DNA of 64,000 nt from positions 185,154-249,153 of the forward strand of contig NZ_QOCW01000003.1 of the NCBI RefSeq assembly GCF_003318295.1, given 5' to 3'. The translations under genes were made by a program, and so were the position numbers. Positions 8,663 through 17,888 of the stretch are shown here, piece after piece. The DNA comes from Bacillus taeanensis (GTDB lineage Bacteria; Bacillota; Bacilli; Bacillales; UBA6769). The notes under the pieces were generated by a model. That model ran no database searches. It saw only the letters and a list, made by a program, of their open reading frames with translations, and had not been told where the DNA came from. Each line of letters begins with the position of its first letter. Positions within the stretch are counted from its first letter, which is position 1.

Positions 8663-10114
8663 TTGGTTAACCGAAACAAGTACGGAAACATGAATCGCAG
8701 GGATTTCTTAAAGGTTGGCGGTATGAGTACTGCAGCATTAACACTTAGTGCTTCTGGATTATCTTCACTCGGATTTGCTAAAAGTGGACTAGCTGCATCA
8801 AAAGAAAATCCAACAAGTAGGTTTGGCGGATATGGCCCTTTAGTAAAGGATCCAGATGGTCTCTTAGATCTTCCGGAAGGATTTCATTACAAAATTATTT
8901 CGAGAACGGGAGACAAAATGTCAAACGGTGATTTAGTCCCTGCTGGACACGATGGAATGGCTGCCTTTCCAGGACTTAAAAACACAACAATCCTTGTCCG
9001 AAACCATGAACTTGGAACGAACTCTCAATATCCTGTAAACGGGAAAAATCCTTGGAGTAAAGGTGCAGCTGGCGGAACAACTACTCTCGTTGTTGCACCT
9101 AATCAGAAAGTTATCAACGAATATGTTTCTAATTCAGGTAATATTCGCAACTGTGCTGGAGGTCCTTCAACCTGGGGAACTTGGTTAACCTGTGAAGAAA
9201 CTCGTGAACTTGGTCACGGCTTTGTGTTTGAAGTGAATCCACATGATCCTGAAAATGAAATGTCTAAAACTCCTATTCGAGATATGGGTTACTTTTCCCA
9301 CGAAGCATGTGCTGTTGATCCATCAACAGGGATTTGGTATTTAACAGAAGATAACAACCCAAGTTTTCTTTATCGTTTTACGCCAAATGACCGCAGTCAA
9401 AAGCTTGGTTCTTTACAAAACGGCGGTATTCTTGAAGCAGCAGCAATTGACGAATTACCTGCTGCAGCAGCAGGTAACTTTACAAACGGACAAATATTTG
9501 GAATAATTTGGAAAAAAGTCAACCCTGAGCGAGCAAAAGAAGATGCAAGAGAGCTTGGCTGTATTCAATTTAGCCGCTTAGAGGGAGCATATTTTGCTGC
9601 TGGTGCATTCTGGTTTGATGACACAAGTGCTGGCAAGGAAAACCTTGGTCGTATTTATCGTTACTTCCCTGCTACTAATACTTTAGAGCTATTCTATGAA
9701 TCGTCTGCTAGCAATGATTTAGAAATGCCAGATAACATTACAATTACTCCTTGGGGAGACCTTTGGATCGCTGAAGATGGACCTGGAAATGACCGAATTA
9801 TCGGGCTTACTCCAGAAGGGAACGTTTATCCATTTGCTGAAAACCAACTTAACGGTTCGGAATTTGCGGGACCAACGTTTTCAACTGATGGAAATACCTT
9901 TTTTGTCAACATGCAATCTCCGGGTATTACCTTTGCCATTTGGGGTCCATTTGCTCGTAGAAATGCTGCGAGACAACGTGCGATGAACCATGCAGCTCCT
10001 CCTGCTCATTTAGCTCCAAGTGTTTCGGACAAGCTGGCAGCCTTTGCTGAAAGCAAAGGAATGTCGACCTTAGAAGCTGCAGCATTAGAACGACATGGTA
10101 TGCCTATATTATAA
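8663..10114 (+). CDS. PhoX-family alkaline phosphatase, Tat-exported
   Basis: Secreted phosphatase of the PhoX (DUF839) family, which uses Ca and Fe and releases phosphate from organic esters outside the cell. The N-terminus has the twin-arginine signal NRRDFLK (residues 11-17) followed by a hydrophobic segment and an AXA-like cleavage region near 42-45. Beta-propeller motifs such as NHELG, CEE and AEDGPG follow. The 483 residues fit the shorter Firmicute members. I chose the TTG start at 8663 because GGGAGGGA lies 7 bases before it; an ATG at 8690 would lose part of the n-region but keep the RR motif. tatA and tatC follow directly, so this is a substrate-translocase operon. Confidence 0.88.
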   Translation: MVNRNKYGNMNRRDFLKVGGMSTAALTLSASGLSSLGFAKSGLAASKENPTSRFGGYGPLVKDPDGLLDLPEGFHYKIISRTGDKMSNGDLVPAGHDGMAAFPGLKNTTILVRNHELGTNSQYPVNGKNPWSKGAAGGTTTLVVAPNQKVINEYVSNSGNIRNCAGGPSTWGTWLTCEETRELGHGFVFEVNPHDPENEMSKTPIRDMGYFSHEACAVDPSTGIWYLTEDNNPSFLYRFTPNDRSQKLGSLQNGGILEAAAIDELPAAAAGNFTNGQIFGIIWKKVNPERAKEDARELGCIQFSRLEGAYFAAGAFWFDDTSAGKENLGRIYRYFPATNTLELFYESSASNDLEMPDNITITPWGDLWIAEDGPGNDRIIGLTPEGNVYPFAENQLNGSEFAGPTFSTDGNTFFVNMQSPGITFAIWGPFARRNAARQRAMNHAAPPAHLAPSVSDKLAAFAESKGMSTLEAAALERHGMPIL

Positions 10115-10158
10115 AACCTACTGCTTCTTATCTTTTATTTCATAGGAGGTGTAATCCA

Positions 10159-10389
10159 ATGTTACAAAACATCGGAATTCCTGGATTAATTCTTATTCTC
10201 GTGATCGCTTTAATCATTTTTGGACCTTCTAAATTACCTGAAATTGGTCGTGCATTTGGAAGCACATTAAAAGAGTTTAAAAAAGCAACAAATGACCTTG
10301 TAAATGGTGACAGCGAAGAAAAGAAAAATACAGAAGATGGAAATAAACTTCAAGCTATTGAAAAAAATCCAAGCAAAACTGGAAGCTAA
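10159..10389 (+). CDS. tatA: Twin-arginine translocase TatA subunit
   Basis: Small inner-membrane component of the Tat export pore. The 76 residues have a short extracytoplasmic start, one membrane helix (about 7-21), the conserved FGPSKLPE hinge, an amphipathic helix with GRAFG, and a charged tail. TAGGAGGTG precedes the ATG. It lies 44 bases after the phosphatase gene and before tatC, as in the B. subtilis phoD-tatAd-tatCd operon. The substrate here is PhoX-type, not PhoD. Confidence 0.93.
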   Translation: MLQNIGIPGLILILVIALIIFGPSKLPEIGRAFGSTLKEFKKATNDLVNGDSEEKKNTEDGNKLQAIEKNPSKTGS

Positions 10390-10400
10390 TAAATGCAAGA

Positions 10401-10442
10401 GATGTAGGTAGGTCAAAAACCTGCTTACATCTTTCTTGTTTG
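10401..10442 (+). terminator. Hairpin with weak T tract between tatA and tatC (possible attenuator)
   Basis: A 13-base stem, GATGTAGGTAGGT / ACCTGCTTACATC, with a 5-base loop, followed by TTTCTTGTTT. It would be a leaky terminator, lowering tatC relative to tatA and the phosphatase. Confidence 0.65.
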
Positions 10443-10459
10443 TGAAAGGAGTTTTACAT

Positions 10460-11194
10460 ATGGATAAACGAGAAATAGCCTTTCTTGAACATTTGGAAGA
10501 ACTAAGAAAACGAATTATTATTACTTTAATCGCCTTTATAGTTTCACTTATTATATCTTTTCTCTTCGTAAAAGATATCCACGAATTTTTAATAAAAGAT
10601 TTAGATGATAAATTAGCCCTGCTCGGACCTGGAGATATTTTGTGGATTTATATGGTCATTGCCGGAGTTGCTGCTATTGCATTAACGATTCCAACTGCAG
10701 CCTATCAAGCTTGGAAATTTGTGAAACCAGCTCTATCAAAGGATGAACAAAAGGCAACCCTAGCATTTATACCTGGTTTATTCTTTTTATTTCTATTTGG
10801 AATTGCTTTTGGATATTTTGTTCTATTTCCACTTGTGTTATCGTTTTTAAAAAATCTAGCTGGAGATCAATTTGAAACATTTTTTACCGTCGATAAGTAT
10901 TTTAAGTTTGTCATTAATTTAACATTACCTTTTGGCTTTCTTTTTGAAATGCCTGCTGTAATTATGTTTTTAACCAGACTTGGGATTGTTAATCCGCTGA
11001 AGCTTGTGAAAGCAAGAAAGATGTCCTATTTTGCACTCATTGTTATTTCTATACTCATTACACCACCAGATTTTATTTCTGATATTTTAGTGATCGTTCC
11101 TTTACTAATTTTATATGAGTTCAGCATTACATTATCTAAAATTGTCTATCAAAAAAGAATGAACATTGAGCAGACTTCAGCCATTTCGAACTAA
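10460..11194 (+). CDS. tatC: Twin-arginine translocase TatC subunit
   Basis: Polytopic receptor of the Tat system that binds the RR signal peptide. After the cytosolic FLEHLEELRKR segment, which is diagnostic for TatC, there are six hydrophobic helices and a basic C-terminus. I start at ATG 10460 (MDKREIAF), with GAAAGGAG upstream; an earlier in-frame ATG at 10436 would put the ribosome binding site inside the gene. 244 residues is the normal length. It is the last gene of the phosphatase-tatA-tatC unit. Confidence 0.93.
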   Translation: MDKREIAFLEHLEELRKRIIITLIAFIVSLIISFLFVKDIHEFLIKDLDDKLALLGPGDILWIYMVIAGVAAIALTIPTAAYQAWKFVKPALSKDEQKATLAFIPGLFFLFLFGIAFGYFVLFPLVLSFLKNLAGDQFETFFTVDKYFKFVINLTLPFGFLFEMPAVIMFLTRLGIVNPLKLVKARKMSYFALIVISILITPPDFISDILVIVPLLILYEFSITLSKIVYQKRMNIEQTSAISN

Positions 11195-11299
11195 AACAGT
11201 AGAAAATTGATAAATTCTTTCCACTTTTCTCCTATACACATCCTCCGCTTTATTCATATACTACAATATTAATTGTGTGAATAAGTGGAGGACGAAACA

Positions 11300-12673
11300 A
11301 TGATTAAGATTAAGTATATTTATGATCAATCAAGAGAACAATCCGGCACATTAGTCAGTACAGAAAATGCAATGCTAAGAAAACCAAAAGTCTACTTATC
11401 AACTAAATTTATTAAAACGTATGCTTTAGAAACAAATACATTAACCATTAAAATTGGAAACTGGTCAAAGGAATTTATCATTAAAACAAATAGACATATC
11501 CCTGCCCATATTGTTGGTTTAGCAAAAAACGATATGCCTTTTCAACTTCCAGACGACTTCTCCTATGAAATACGAGTTGAAGAAAATACCCTTCATATTG
11601 GTCCTATTATTGCGTTTATGGCTCAAAACAGGCTGCAAGATTTAACTGTAAAAAAATTGGAGCAGTATCGTTCTTATTTCAAGAATTACACTTCCATTCG
11701 CGGACTTATTTTTGTATGTGCAATCGATAGTGTTAACATAAACAACGAAACAATGATCGGCTATTATTATAACCCCTCAGCAAAGACACCAAAAAATCGT
11801 TGGAAAAAAGAGATATTCCCTTATCCCGATTCTTTATATAAAAAGATCAAAACACCTCTTAATATTCAGCAAAGCTTAAAATCAGCATTAGGAAATCGAA
11901 TTTTTAATACGAATTATTTTAATAAGCTTGACTTCTGGAATGTATGTTCATTAAATAACAAAACAAAAAATCTTTTACCCCACACAAAAGTTTTTCGATC
12001 CATAGAAGATTTAGAAGAGATGGTTTACAAATATGACAAAGTTTATGTGAAGCCGATAGAAGGCATGCAGGGAAATGGTATTTTATTCGTTAAAAGGAAG
12101 GACAATGGTATCCTTGTTATTAATAAAGAAAAGAAAGAAAGGTTTTTTACGTCAAAAAAAACGGCAGCGCTATATTTTAATAAGATTCTTACAAGAAAAA
12201 GCGGATATCTTGTTCAGCAAGCCATTGTCACGCTCTATAAAGAGCACCAAGTAGACTTCCGACTTTATTTTCAAAAAGATCAAACAAAACAGTGGATTTG
12301 CCAAGGAGCAGTAGGAAGATTTGCACAGCAAAAAAGCATTGTTACTAATTTTAAACATCTAGATAAACTGTATAAAGGAACACAAGCACTGCAGCTTCTC
12401 TTTAATGTTGAGGAAGCAGCAGCTAATAAAATGATGAATAAAGCAATTCAAGCTTGTCGAGAAATTTGTGAAACGATTGATAATGAATTAGGTCAGTTTG
12501 GCGATTTTGCCATTGATATTATTATTGATGAACATCAAAAGCCTTGGATTCTTGAAGTAAACAGCGGCGTTTATGGTTGTAAGAGTTTAAGGGTATTAAA
12601 AGACTATAAAACATTATCTAAAATTCGAACAACACCTTTTCAATTTGCAAAAACATTAGCAGGTTTTCAATAA
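11300..12673 (+). CDS. YheC/YheD-type ATP-grasp protein
   Basis: ATP-grasp family protein of the YheC/YheD group, whose B. subtilis members are linked to the endospore coat. The N-terminal ~110 residues are a beta-rich domain. The ATP-grasp part shows VYVKPIEGMQGNGI (phosphate-binding lysine and glycine-rich loop), a DFRLYF strand and DIIIDEHQKPWILEVNSG (metal ligands) near the C-terminus. ATG 11300 is chosen because GTGGAGG stands 8 bases before it; the earlier GTG is part of that ribosome binding site. The ligated substrates are unknown. A strong terminator follows. Confidence 0.85.
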   Translation: MIKIKYIYDQSREQSGTLVSTENAMLRKPKVYLSTKFIKTYALETNTLTIKIGNWSKEFIIKTNRHIPAHIVGLAKNDMPFQLPDDFSYEIRVEENTLHIGPIIAFMAQNRLQDLTVKKLEQYRSYFKNYTSIRGLIFVCAIDSVNINNETMIGYYYNPSAKTPKNRWKKEIFPYPDSLYKKIKTPLNIQQSLKSALGNRIFNTNYFNKLDFWNVCSLNNKTKNLLPHTKVFRSIEDLEEMVYKYDKVYVKPIEGMQGNGILFVKRKDNGILVINKEKKERFFTSKKTAALYFNKILTRKSGYLVQQAIVTLYKEHQVDFRLYFQKDQTKQWICQGAVGRFAQQKSIVTNFKHLDKLYKGTQALQLLFNVEEAAANKMMNKAIQACREICETIDNELGQFGDFAIDIIIDEHQKPWILEVNSGVYGCKSLRVLKDYKTLSKIRTTPFQFAKTLAGFQ

Positions 12674-12733
12674 TTTCTTAAGATAAAACTACAGGATAAG
12701 AATATAAAAATTATGTGCTATGCTGCCTATAAA

Positions 12734-12763
12734 AAACCATTACCAGTTTAATGGTAATGGTTT
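12734..12763. terminator. Bidirectional terminator between the ATP-grasp gene and the mnx operon
   Basis: Perfect 12-bp stem AAACCATTACCA / TGGTAATGGTTT between convergent genes, with A and T runs on both sides. Confidence 0.85.
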
Positions 12764-12789
12764 GCTAAATCTGTACAGGCCATTATTTT

Positions 12790-13386
12790 TTAGAAATGAT
12801 CAGCTAAGAAAAAAATATCTTCTAAAATATCCTTCTTTTCAATCGGCTTATTCGCATTAGCCATACTGTAAATAGCACGAATGTTGTTATGTTGATCAAG
12901 TAAATACATTGTTGTAGAATGCGAGAAAAAATCGCCTTCCAATTTTTGATACTGCATTTGTAATCCTCCTGCAATTTGCTTTGTTTCTTCTGGGGTGCCT
13001 CTTAACCACTTCCATCCCGATAGATCTGTTTGAAATGATTTAGCATATTGCTTAATGGTTTGCTGCTGATCATTTTCCGGATCAAATGAAATGGCAACTA
13101 GTTCTACTTTCTCTCCAAATAACCCCTCTTCTTTTAGCTCGCTTTGCAGCTCTTTAAAATCCATCATTGTTAACGGACAAATGTCTGGACAGTTCGTGTA
13201 AAAAAAGGTGATTAATTTTATTTTTCCATTATTTAATTGATAGGTTTCTCCATGAACATCTTCTAACTGAAAAGCATCGACTTTATCCAAGATCGGCAAT
13301 TTTTCATTGTGCGGCCAGAACCAATACACGATGACAAATCCAATGAAACTAATAACTAGAAAAAGTAATACAGATCTTTTGCCCAT
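12790..13386 (-). CDS. Sco1/SenC-family copper chaperone of the mnx operon (MnxC-like)
   Basis: Membrane-anchored thioredoxin-fold protein that delivers copper. A hydrophobic N-terminal helix (residues 5-24) is followed by the Sco signature CPDIC with C66 and C70 and the distal copper ligand H156 (FSHSTT). 198 residues is normal for Sco. It lies 36 bases after mnxG on the same strand, so it is the last gene of the operon. In Bacillus sp. SG-1, as I recall it, the Sco-like mnxC lies in the middle of the operon. A role in loading copper into the neighbouring oxidase is the obvious inference; loading cytochrome oxidase is the alternative. Confidence 0.88.
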   Translation of the reverse strand: MGKRSVLLFLVISFIGFVIVYWFWPHNEKLPILDKVDAFQLEDVHGETYQLNNGKIKLITFFYTNCPDICPLTMMDFKELQSELKEEGLFGEKVELVAISFDPENDQQQTIKQYAKSFQTDLSGWKWLRGTPEETKQIAGGLQMQYQKLEGDFFSHSTTMYLLDQHNNIRAIYSMANANKPIEKKDILEDIFFLADHF

Positions 13387-13422
13387 TTATTTTCACACCT
13401 TGTTACAAAGTCTTAAAAACTC

Positions 13423-16400
13423 TCATTCTATTCGCTTTTTATTCTTTAATGGCGGAAGATTTTTTTGGCGGTTTTTATGCACACGGAGTATTCCCCACAT
13501 CCCCTGCTCAATATCCCAGCGGATGTTGCCGGAACGGTACATATAATCGCCAGGAAAATTATAAAAGCTTCCTGCCCCGTAATGAAGCTGTAAATCAACC
13601 GCATGCCCTGCAACGATTTCTCCTTCTATGGACTTTACTTGTGAAACAATGTCCTTATCATCTGTATTCCAATAGTGACCATGTAAATGGAACGTATGAC
13701 TGCGGCGGCGTTCAGATGGATTCACAAGTCGAATGGTAATTGGATCTCCCGGATATGCTTCAAAAACCGGTGTGGAGGGATCACCAAATACTTTTGAACT
13801 AAATAAATCTTTTAATACGGGGTGCTGACGTAATCGATTAATTAACTGCTCTGTTCGATAATTAAAGCCTCTTGAACCGTTATCATACGTATCAACAAGA
13901 TCATCAAGTTCTTCAGGATCGACTCCCCCTAAAATACCATCCACAGGGTCAACGATAAGTTTTCCGTTTTTATCAACTAATCTTGCACCATCATACATGA
14001 CAAGTACAAATTCTCTCGTATCAGGGACAAAAGGTGTTCTTAAGACAACATTTGCCCCTGTCCTTACCGGCTTTAATGTTTGTGGATCTAAAACTTCAGT
14101 TCCTCGAGGCTCTGCGATGAAGGCTCCAAATGTCCCAAGTGATCTATGATTTCGGATATCAGCCATATCCCACATCCCGCAAGCGCCAACTTCCACATCA
14201 ACAAACCATTTATACGTAATGGTTTCTCCAGGTCCAACTGTTTGATCAGGATTAAATCCAACCGTTTCCCCAGACGAAGATTTTACATCATATTGAATTA
14301 ACTGCGGATGTAGTGAGATTCGCACAGAAGGAGGGTAAAAGGCTTGTTCTTTGACAGGTGGATACGGCCATATGCCGTCTGGAAACGGAAATTTACCAAA
14401 TTCGAGCATACTCGTTAAGTGAACCTCAACAACGTCTCCTTGATTGGCACGAATAATAAGCGGCTCAGGATTTTTCTTACCAGAAAGAATATCATTCATA
14501 TCTTCTTTTAAAGTAAACACAATACCAAATGGATCTTTTTCGCCCCATTTGCTGTATACAATCGGTGTATGAAAGGCGATAATGTCAAAACGTTTGACTG
14601 GTGCGTTAGGAGGGGCTGGAACTTCAATAATTTCAGCAGGGGCTGGCGGCTTCCCAGTTTTCTCCGGGAGCGGCTTTGTTCGCTTTGGAGGCGGCTGTCG
14701 ATCATTAAGTGGAATGAGAAAATCAACTTCTTGATTAAAGGCCCGAATTAATCCCCACAATCCATTCCAAAGATCTTCTTCCGTTTCAAAAGTCCATAAA
14801 TAATCTCCTGAGAAAGGAACTGTCATTTCAAATGTAAACGACTCGGAAATGCCAATATGCTGCTGGGACTTAAACTTTGTTTCTGCGTCTGGATGCTCTG
14901 CTTTCCAGCGAAGACCGTGAATATTAAAGCTGTGTGATTCTTCATGGGCACCCTGCAGCAATCGAACACGAATTGGATCTCCTTCATAGCAAAGTAAGAT
15001 TGGAGTAATAGGATCACCATTTACAAACGAACTAAACGAATAAGCAGGATCATCGTCTTTACCTAAACGAAACTGAAGCGGTTCATTTTTATAATTGACA
15101 CCGAATAAACCGGGATCATCTTGAGAGCCCGGAAATTCCGGGGGATTTAGTGGACAACCGTTTTTATCAAAAAGAAGTGAAAAATCTTGAACCATTAACA
15201 CAAAATCTCTGTAGTCTGGAATGAGCGGCTGTGTAACGGTAATTTGTGTGCCATGATCCACCTCTTCTCCTGTTTTTGAATCAAGAAATTTTGAAAAACG
15301 TGGATGAATAACCCCTGCGCCAAACACACCGTGCTGCTGATGGAAGTTGGCAAACAAATGATCATGGAAAAACCATGCTTTTAACTCCACATCAGCAAAA
15401 TATTCGTAGCGAATCGTTTCTCCAGGTAAAACACTTGAATCATAGTTCCAGCCAACATTTGCCCCGTCACATACCAATACATCGAATTTAACGAAGTGAA
15501 TGTGCAGTGCCGCTTCATATGTTCTTGTTACAAGCTGAAATGCATCGCCGCCTGCTACTTCTGGAAGACGGTTTGTAAAGTTGATTCTCAGACAAGTATC
15601 TGCTGGAGTGTGAATAATGAGCGGCTCTGGTTCTTTTTTACCTGCTAACACATCTTCAATATCTTCATCAAGAACATAAATCCTGCCTTTTGGATCGTTC
15701 CATCCTTGACGGTTATAAACGATTGGAAGCTGAATAAGCGAGATATTAAACTCCTTCACAACTGGGTCTTCAGCAACACGACACGGATCTGCAAAAACAG
15801 CTCCAGGTCTAACATTAGGAACGGCCGCATTTTTTTCTAATTCAGTCAGTTCACGCCCCCCAACAATTCCAAGCGGCGGACGCGGTGCTTTACAGCCAAC
15901 TTTTCCGGGGATAAAATTTGGAAAGCCCGGTCGCTCTTTTGTCGGCTTTGGTGGACAAGGACGGTCAGGTAAAGGCTGGAGTGGCTTAATTGGTACCCCA
16001 TTTGGATAACACTGGCTTCCATCTTGAAGCGTATTAAAAATACGATTTATTCCCCACATCCCAACCGCAAAGTGTGGGTATAAGTGACAGTGAATAATTA
16101 CATCTCCAATTGCTCCATGCAGGGACCCTAAACCGTAGAGCGGTTCAACCGTATACCACGTTTGTGGACTTGTTGATTGGGCATCAATAATTTCAGACTC
16201 TGTATTAGTAGGATCTTTAAACCACTGATGAACATGATAGTGAAAAACATGAGTTTCTTTTACACCAGCATGAACAAGCCTTACTTTCGCTGGATCACCC
16301 TTATATCCCCGCAATATCGGGGTAGCCGGATCACCAAACGCCCAAGAGTCATGGTGAACTTCTTCGCCTTCACAGTCCGGGCAGACAACCCCTTCTTGAA

Positions 16401-17091
16401 TTAATTTTTGCCTGTTTTGAACAGGTTCATAGCGATAATTAATCGCATGAGTCGATTCCCTTTCCTGATTTGTAACGGGATCTAACGGTCGGTTTCCGGT
16501 TATATCCTTAGCCGGCATTTCATCATGGAAAATCCATCCATACTCGCGAAATGAAGGTAAAAAAGGATGATGAATATCAGCAAATACACCGCTGTTAATT
16601 GGTTCTCCCGTTACAGGATCCGTCCACCAAGAGCCTCGACTATGCACAAAAATACAGCCAAACAAACCGTTAATATTAGAACCGCAATCACTGCTGTCAG
16701 GATTTCCTAGGTCGGTAAAAAGATAAACACCTTCATGATTCACTCCTAATTTATAAAGAATTTGCTCACCCGGTTTGACAAGTGTATTTGGATTAAAGCC
16801 AACATTTGCGCCGTCCGATGTTAACACATCATAGTCGGCTTCTTGAAAGTGCATCCCGGCCGGAAGGTGTGTTTGATTTTCAAATAATATTTCAACATCA
16901 TCATCAACATTTGCGCGAATACAAAGCGGCTGCACTAAATCAACAGGTGTAAACGGACTTTTACGAACTTGTTCTTTTACTTTGCTTTCGTTTTCCTTTA
17001 AAACGTACATAAGTCCTTCTTCATCATGATCACCAAAATTATTCAACACAATTCGAATCGGGATCGCAACGACATGATAAAACCGTTTCAT
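13423..17091 (-). CDS. mnxG: MnxG-like giant multicopper oxidase (Mn(II) oxidase)
   Basis: A 1222-residue multicopper oxidase built from repeated cupredoxin domains, matching the size and context of MnxG, which oxidises Mn(II) to Mn(IV) oxide on Bacillus spores. Copper motifs are spread out: HVFHYHVHQ (281-289), a full HCHLYPHFAVGM (334-345), HIH (530-532), HDH (576-578) and HTFHLHGH (1132-1139). The complete His-Cys-His motif is in the first third, not at the C-terminus as in laccases. No signal peptide is seen, in keeping with mother-cell assembly on the spore. GGAGGGAG precedes the ATG. MnxF and MnxE are encoded just upstream and the Sco chaperone downstream. Confidence 0.92.
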   Translation of the reverse strand: MKRFYHVVAIPIRIVLNNFGDHDEEGLMYVLKENESKVKEQVRKSPFTPVDLVQPLCIRANVDDDVEILFENQTHLPAGMHFQEADYDVLTSDGANVGFNPNTLVKPGEQILYKLGVNHEGVYLFTDLGNPDSSDCGSNINGLFGCIFVHSRGSWWTDPVTGEPINSGVFADIHHPFLPSFREYGWIFHDEMPAKDITGNRPLDPVTNQERESTHAINYRYEPVQNRQKLIQEGVVCPDCEGEEVHHDSWAFGDPATPILRGYKGDPAKVRLVHAGVKETHVFHYHVHQWFKDPTNTESEIIDAQSTSPQTWYTVEPLYGLGSLHGAIGDVIIHCHLYPHFAVGMWGINRIFNTLQDGSQCYPNGVPIKPLQPLPDRPCPPKPTKERPGFPNFIPGKVGCKAPRPPLGIVGGRELTELEKNAAVPNVRPGAVFADPCRVAEDPVVKEFNISLIQLPIVYNRQGWNDPKGRIYVLDEDIEDVLAGKKEPEPLIIHTPADTCLRINFTNRLPEVAGGDAFQLVTRTYEAALHIHFVKFDVLVCDGANVGWNYDSSVLPGETIRYEYFADVELKAWFFHDHLFANFHQQHGVFGAGVIHPRFSKFLDSKTGEEVDHGTQITVTQPLIPDYRDFVLMVQDFSLLFDKNGCPLNPPEFPGSQDDPGLFGVNYKNEPLQFRLGKDDDPAYSFSSFVNGDPITPILLCYEGDPIRVRLLQGAHEESHSFNIHGLRWKAEHPDAETKFKSQQHIGISESFTFEMTVPFSGDYLWTFETEEDLWNGLWGLIRAFNQEVDFLIPLNDRQPPPKRTKPLPEKTGKPPAPAEIIEVPAPPNAPVKRFDIIAFHTPIVYSKWGEKDPFGIVFTLKEDMNDILSGKKNPEPLIIRANQGDVVEVHLTSMLEFGKFPFPDGIWPYPPVKEQAFYPPSVRISLHPQLIQYDVKSSSGETVGFNPDQTVGPGETITYKWFVDVEVGACGMWDMADIRNHRSLGTFGAFIAEPRGTEVLDPQTLKPVRTGANVVLRTPFVPDTREFVLVMYDGARLVDKNGKLIVDPVDGILGGVDPEELDDLVDTYDNGSRGFNYRTEQLINRLRQHPVLKDLFSSKVFGDPSTPVFEAYPGDPITIRLVNPSERRRSHTFHLHGHYWNTDDKDIVSQVKSIEGEIVAGHAVDLQLHYGAGSFYNFPGDYMYRSGNIRWDIEQGMWGILRVHKNRQKNLPPLKNKKRIE

Positions 17092-17111
17092 TCGCCTCTC
17101 CCTCCTTCTTT

Positions 17112-17420
17112 CTAAAAATCATCCTTAAGATCAGGGATTTTCGGCTGACCTTTACGTTCAATATAAAAGGCCTCAATTCGGTGTACATGAATTTTCCATA
17201 TCCGGTTTTCTAATTCTGATACAATCGTTACATTGACATCAACAACAACGAAATCTTCAACCATTTCGATAATTCTCCCGATAAAAACGTAGGGAAACGA
17301 GGGAGTAATAATAAGAACCTTTTTTCCTACTGCCTCTCTAAATGTCACAATAAGTGCTTCATCATGAATATCATTAATAGAAGGTAAATTTATTTGAGGA
17401 AAGCCGCTGTTAAACCTCAC
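17112..17420 (-). CDS. mnxF: MnxF-like subunit of the Mn oxidase complex
   Basis: Small protein (102 residues) expected to form, with MnxE, the hexamer bound to MnxG. It is beta-rich. A KKVLIITPSF strand, VFIGRIIEMVEDFVVVDV and RIWKIHVHRIEAFYIE give the same strand-turn pattern seen in MnxD, MnxE and two nearby genes. IHVHRIE could bind copper. The start is GTG with AAAGGGGG 10 bases upstream. It ends 20 bases before mnxG. No membrane segment or signal peptide. Confidence 0.85.
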   Translation of the reverse strand: MRFNSGFPQINLPSINDIHDEALIVTFREAVGKKVLIITPSFPYVFIGRIIEMVEDFVVVDVNVTIVSELENRIWKIHVHRIEAFYIERKGQPKIPDLKDDF

Positions 17421-17461
17421 TATTTGATTTCCCCCTTTATGTTGATTTTGATAGAGTAGTA

Positions 17462-17806
17462 CTACGTAAGCGGGATTCTTTCATTACAATCAAAATTAGA
17501 TGTAAAATGAGCAATTTTTTCAAGCGGAAAGCTTAGTGGGGTTGGAAATTGGAAAAATGGGGCATTTACAAGTTTAATATTGACCGGAAATAAGGTAAGA
17601 TGCCCTTGGGACACCTCTCTAATTGTGCCGCAAAATACTGGTCGAAATGTTTGACCAAATATATTTAACTGATCAGACTCTGTGACAATTAAAATATTTT
17701 CTCCAATCATCTTCTGCAGTTCCCTGAACAATTCATCTTCAATTTCCATTTCATTTAAATCCATCTCTTTTTTACGTTTTTGCTTTTCCATTTTTTCATT
17801 TGACAT
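17462..17806 (-). CDS. mnxE: MnxE-like subunit of the Mn oxidase complex
   Basis: Partner of MnxF in the MnxEFG complex. 114 residues from the ATG at 17806, which has GGGGGAGG just upstream; a longer frame from 17842 would read through that ribosome binding site. A charged N-terminal stretch of about 40 residues precedes the core. The core has ENILIVTESDQ, FRPVFCGTIREV and PLEKIAHF, the strand pattern shared with MnxF. C-terminal FDCNERIPLT carries a Cys. It is 82 bases after the preceding gene and 41 before mnxF, so the genes are co-transcribed. Confidence 0.85.
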   Translation of the reverse strand: MSNEKMEKQKRKKEMDLNEMEIEDELFRELQKMIGENILIVTESDQLNIFGQTFRPVFCGTIREVSQGHLTLFPVNIKLVNAPFFQFPTPLSFPLEKIAHFTSNFDCNERIPLT

Positions 17807-17888
17807 AAAACCGCCTCCCCCTTTCTCGTTATCTTTAATCATTGTTTTGAATATTTATTAACTCTCTTATCGAGTGCGAACTTTTAAA

